A program made the position numbers and the translations under genes. Of a DNA stretch of 64,000 nt, positions 61,231 through 64,000 are shown in pieces; position 1 is the stretch's first letter; each line of letters starts with the position of its first letter. Source of the stretch: Buchananella sp. 14KM1171 (GTDB lineage: Bacteria; Actinomycetota; Actinomycetes; Actinomycetales; Actinomycetaceae); assembly GCF_041380365.1 (NCBI RefSeq), contig NZ_CP159981.1, forward strand, positions 124,001 through 188,000, read 5' to 3'. The notes below the pieces were generated by a model, which was given only the letters and a program-made list of their open reading frames with translations, was not told the origin of the DNA and made no database searches.

Positions 61231-62704
61231 TGGACTGACCCCTGTTTGTTAGACAGTGAGTTTGTAGTGTTGTTGCCGGTAGTTTACCGGACTTGTGTGT
61301 AGTTTGCTTACGATTCGTTCTTCGTTCCACCATGTGATGTATTGGCTGATTAGTTCCTCCAGGCTTTCATAGTCGTCGTGGGGGTTTGAGTTGAGGTTTA
61401 GTTCGGTTTTCAGGCGGGCGAAGAATGCTTCGGCGGGGGAATTGTCCAAGCAGTTGCCTTTACGAGACATTGACTGGCAAGCGCCTAGGGATTCAATCAG
61501 CTCGCGGTAGTCGTATGAGAAGTATTGCCCGCCTTGGTCGGTGTGGATCACTGTCCCGGTCAAGTCTGCTTTTTGGGCATACTGTTTGATCATGTTGGTA
61601 ACTAGTTGTGTGGTGGCGCTTTTGCCTAGCTGCCAGGCCACGATCTCGTTGTTGTACAGGTCTAGCAAGGGCGAGAAGTAGTACCAGGAGCCCGCCCAGG
61701 AAATCTGGGTGATATCAGTAACCAGGCATTTACCGGGCTTGTCGGCATGGAACCGACGTTGGAGACGATTAGGGATTTTGGCTTGAGTGCCAGCAAACGA
61801 ACGGTAGTGCTTACGACGCGGGCAGGCCCCCTTCAGTCCGGCCATCCTCATCAGTCTGGCGACCTTCTTGTGGTTGAACACCTGGGGTGGGTAGTTGCCA
61901 AAGCCCTGAGCGATCAACGCGGTGATGCGCCGACACCCATAGCGGCCTTGGGCGTAGTCAAAGGCTGCCTTGACTACCTCTAGGTCCGGGTCGGGCTGGT
62001 TCGAGCGTTTCCGGGCCCAGTAGTAGGTCGAGCGAGCAAGCCCCACGATCGCGCACAGTCTTGATACCGGGTGTATGGCTTTGAGGGTAGTGACCAAGAG
62101 GATCAAGAGCTCTTGCCACGTATCAACCTCATCCCTCAAAGCACAAGATTTTTCCAGCAGCTCCACGTGTAGCGCGTCCAAAGCCTGGCGTTTTTCTTCG
62201 TTGGGGGCTTGAGCCTTGGCTGTTTCGATGTGGTGGCGCATTTCTTGCAGCCATTTACCCCAATGCTCGAATCGGTATCCTGCTTTCTGGGCGCGGTTAA
62301 TGCGCTCGTATGCGGCTTTAGCGCTTGTTTCAGGGTCGACCATTTTTCTGTCCTCTAGCCAGCGTCCGAAAATGATCGGGTAAGAACCGGCCGGTAGTCC
62401 GTACTCGCGAGTGAGTTTGCCCGCGTTTTCACCAGCAAGCCATCTCATCCCGATCTCGGTCTTTAATTCTACCGGCCAGAAACGCGGCACGCGTTCTTGA
62501 CGGGCTAGGTCAAAACCATCACGATCAGCTTCCCGACAAATCCGGCGTGCTGTCTCATACGACACGCCCGCACGCGCAGCACACTGACTAACCCGCAAGC
62601 CCTGCTCATACAAATCCAGCACCATCAACCGACGCTGAAAACGCTCCTCTATCGACACAATCCCTCCCAAGACCAGGACTGTCCAACAACAAGGGTTCGG
62701 TCCA
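61231..62704 (-). mobile_element. IS3-family (IS150 group) insertion sequence, 1474 bp, apparently intact
   Basis: The ends TGGACTGACCCCTGTTTG and, from the right, TGGACCGAACCCTTGTTG match at about 22 of 27 positions. ACA is present on both sides (61228-61230 and 62705-62707), fitting a 3-bp target duplication. One long transposase frame fills it. Confidence 0.87.
61249..62658 (-). CDS. IS3-family transposase, single frame (IS150-like)
   Basis: 469 aa from a GTG with GGGAGGGATT in front. Two helix-turn-helix segments (LRVSQCAARAGVSYETARRI; TREYGLPAGSYPIIFGRWL) and a coiled coil lead into the HTH_21 region (YGCRRITALIAQGFG) and the DDE core: Asp in CLVTDITQISW, Asp in VIHTDQGGQYFS, Glu in SPAEAFFARLKTELN. 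OrfA-like and OrfB-like parts lie in one continuous frame with no stop or frameshift, so it could be active. Confidence 0.94.
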   Translation of the reverse strand: MSIEERFQRRLMVLDLYEQGLRVSQCAARAGVSYETARRICREADRDGFDLARQERVPRFWPVELKTEIGMRWLAGENAGKLTREYGLPAGSYPIIFGRWLEDRKMVDPETSAKAAYERINRAQKAGYRFEHWGKWLQEMRHHIETAKAQAPNEEKRQALDALHVELLEKSCALRDEVDTWQELLILLVTTLKAIHPVSRLCAIVGLARSTYYWARKRSNQPDPDLEVVKAAFDYAQGRYGCRRITALIAQGFGNYPPQVFNHKKVARLMRMAGLKGACPRRKHYRSFAGTQAKIPNRLQRRFHADKPGKCLVTDITQISWAGSWYYFSPLLDLYNNEIVAWQLGKSATTQLVTNMIKQYAQKADLTGTVIHTDQGGQYFSYDYRELIESLGACQSMSRKGNCLDNSPAEAFFARLKTELNLNSNPHDDYESLEELISQYITWWNEERIVSKLHTSPVNYRQQHYKLTV

Positions 62705-62871
62705 ACAAAGACTCGAACGCTGCAATAAGGCACCAATCATTTGCGCAGGGGGCATCGGGAGAACCGAACCCCCCAGCGATGCGTCTGCTGTGACCGCAGC
62801 GTTCCGCCGACGTCCCTGTGGCTGTTCGTGCGGGCGGCGCCGGTCAACCACCCCGCGCTCGTTGCAGCGTC

Positions 62872-63930
62872 CTAGCCGAAGTGCTTAGCAGCAATCCCAT
62901 CCAGCTGGTCCCTGATCTCAGCGAAGGGCTTGCCCAGGTCCAGTGCTCGCACCGCGATCTGGTTTCCGCTCATCTGGTAATCACCGTCGGGCTGCACATC
63001 CTGATCGGTCTTGGCGTAGAGCAACATGCCCGAAACGGTGTGGGGCACTCCCTTGGCTGCCAGCTCCGCCTCCTTGTTCTTCACGTAGGCGAAGATTTGA
63101 TAGAGGTTCTGGGAGTGGATGGTGTGCTTACCCCACCGCTCCTGCGTCGAGCGCGAGTAGTACTTCGCGTCGATGATCAAGAAACAGTTGTCCCGGCTGA
63201 GTACGATGTCGCTCTGCATGGTGGGAAGCATCGTGCCCACCCCGTCATCCAGCGCCCATTTGATCTGCGGCGAGCTTGCCCTGGCCAGTCGGCATTCGGC
63301 TGCGTAGTACTCCAAGATGAACTTCTCAAACAGCCGTGCCATGTTCTCTGGTTTCAGGAAGCTCATGAGCCGCAGCTCGCCACGCTCGGTGGTCTGCAAC
63401 ATGCCCTCCAGCACCAGCTGGCAGATGGACAGCAGAATTCGATAGCTCTGCGTGTTGCGGGTGAAGCGGATAGACGCCCACCGGATCGCGGCGGGATCCA
63501 CCTCCGTCACTTCGGTGAGAAACAGCAGGAGCCTGCGCAGCTCGTCGCGCCGCTGCTCGCTTACCGCGCCATGCCGCAGCAGGACCATCGCGGTGGTCTT
63601 GAGGACACGGTTCATCAGGTGGTCCACGCTGAGCTCGTCATACTCGCACGAAAGACTCTGCCGGCGGGCCAGACGATTGCGCACCGTGCCAGGTAGGTCG
63701 ATCTTTCCCCGCAGGGTGCCAAGGTCCTCGGTGTGGCTCAGGTACTCGCGGTGCAGTCCCCGCTTTAGCTGGCGGGTAATGCCCATGGCCAGGATCGCCG
63801 CGAAGAGATCGTGGATGTGTTCGAACTCCTCGCCCGCAACGTCCTCCTCGCGGTCGGGGCGTAGGTCCTGTAAGGCGTAGGAGAGCATATAGAACACGTT
63901 CTTGATGAATATGCTCTTGTCCTTGATCAC
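62872..63930 (-). CDS. mcrC: 5-methylcytosine-specific restriction subunit McrC
   Basis: 352 aa from a GTG overlapping the mcrB stop (GTGA). The N-terminal region (IFIKNVFYMLSYALQDLR; HIHDLFAAILAMGITRQLKRG) and the GTLRGKIDLPGTVRNRL motif are typical of McrC. The C-terminal PD-(D/E)xK nuclease shows MQSDIVLSRDNCFLIIDAKYY. McrC is the nuclease partner of the GTPase McrB in type IV restriction of modified DNA. The 213 bp to the left, up to the IS, hold nothing recognisable. Confidence 0.93.
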   Translation of the reverse strand: MIKDKSIFIKNVFYMLSYALQDLRPDREEDVAGEEFEHIHDLFAAILAMGITRQLKRGLHREYLSHTEDLGTLRGKIDLPGTVRNRLARRQSLSCEYDELSVDHLMNRVLKTTAMVLLRHGAVSEQRRDELRRLLLFLTEVTEVDPAAIRWASIRFTRNTQSYRILLSICQLVLEGMLQTTERGELRLMSFLKPENMARLFEKFILEYYAAECRLARASSPQIKWALDDGVGTMLPTMQSDIVLSRDNCFLIIDAKYYSRSTQERWGKHTIHSQNLYQIFAYVKNKEAELAAKGVPHTVSGMLLYAKTDQDVQPDGDYQMSGNQIAVRALDLGKPFAEIRDQLDGIAAKHFG

Positions 63931-64000
63931 GGCTTTAGCACCTCGTGGAGCTTACGGATCCAGCTCTCCGCCTTGTCTTCGTCGTCGAACCAGTACTCCC
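63927..64000 (-). CDS. mcrB: McrB GTPase, C-terminal end only (cut by window edge)
   Basis: The last 24 codons are visible on the minus strand, ending EYWFDDEDKAESWIRKLHEV LKP and TGA, with the stop overlapping the mcrC GTG. The identity rests on operon position next to mcrC, since the GTPase domain lies outside the window. Confidence 0.7.
   Translation of the reverse strand, partial: EYWFDDEDKAESWIRKLHEVLKP

Overview
The window reads as a high-GC actinobacterial chromosome, most likely Actinomycetaceae or a near relative. The signs are RbpA, a GarA/FtsR-type cluster, HelY next to a fused PafBC, an LARTG sortase substrate and a CAP/CWB2 surface protein. A near-consensus dif site at 20683-20710 (minus orientation) places the window at the replication terminus. 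Core genes left of dif run mostly on + and core genes right of it mostly on -, as expected for two replichores meeting there.

Layout. 1-1475: end of a type III restriction Res subunit. 1.5-2.6 kb: paired crcB fluoride channel genes. 2.6-7.0 kb: a NarL-type two-component system, a DUF2871 membrane protein and an MFS exporter broken by one in-frame TAA. 7.4-10.1 kb: a cell-wall anchored beta-propeller/FnIII protein on a Ser-Ala stalk. 10.3-10.9 kb: an array of 72-bp tandem repeats, then tRNA-Pro(GGG). 11.3-13.9 kb: pepN. 14.1-18.1 kb: the DUF881-sbp-DUF881-garA-ftsR-merR cluster. 18.2-20.5 kb: a CAP-Big2-CWB2 surface protein, then dif. 20.9-33.4 kb: an esterase, bioY, rbpA, the ppm-lnt-helY-pafBC run, hisG/hisE and two small membrane proteins. 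33.4-35.5 kb: an FMN-riboswitch-controlled RibXY-like importer. 35.5-38.9 kb: rpe-rsmB-fmt.

From 39 kb on the conserved metK-priA-fmt-rsmB-rpe neighbourhood is split by accessory DNA. Insert 1 (39.1-45.7 kb) carries a bacterial voltage-gated sodium channel gene, IS remnants, an AT-richer KAP-type P-loop NTPase and an IS1634-family element with a duplication of about 111 bp at its ends. Insert 2 (48.0-52.6 kb) carries an alpha/beta hydrolase, a dead ISL3 element with an 8-bp target duplication, and a two-gene AAA15 ATPase/RloB module. That module is flanked by a 49-bp direct repeat made from the 3' end of metK. Insert 3 (54.8-61.2 kb), after a formate/nitrite transporter gene, has two direct copies of a 1.34-kb dead IS around an unrecognised 510-aa protein. 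One copy is interrupted by an intact IS3-family element, and the whole insert lies between two copies of the transporter's 3' end. The window ends with an IS150-group IS and an McrBC type IV restriction system (mcrC complete, mcrB cut).

The window therefore joins a conserved terminus-proximal backbone to a series of defence-type modules (Res, KAP NTPase, AAA15/RloB, the 510-aa protein, McrBC) separated by degraded IS elements. The best candidates for undescribed biology are the metK-end-flanked AAA15/RloB unit, the IS-bracketed 510-aa protein and the KAP NTPase.
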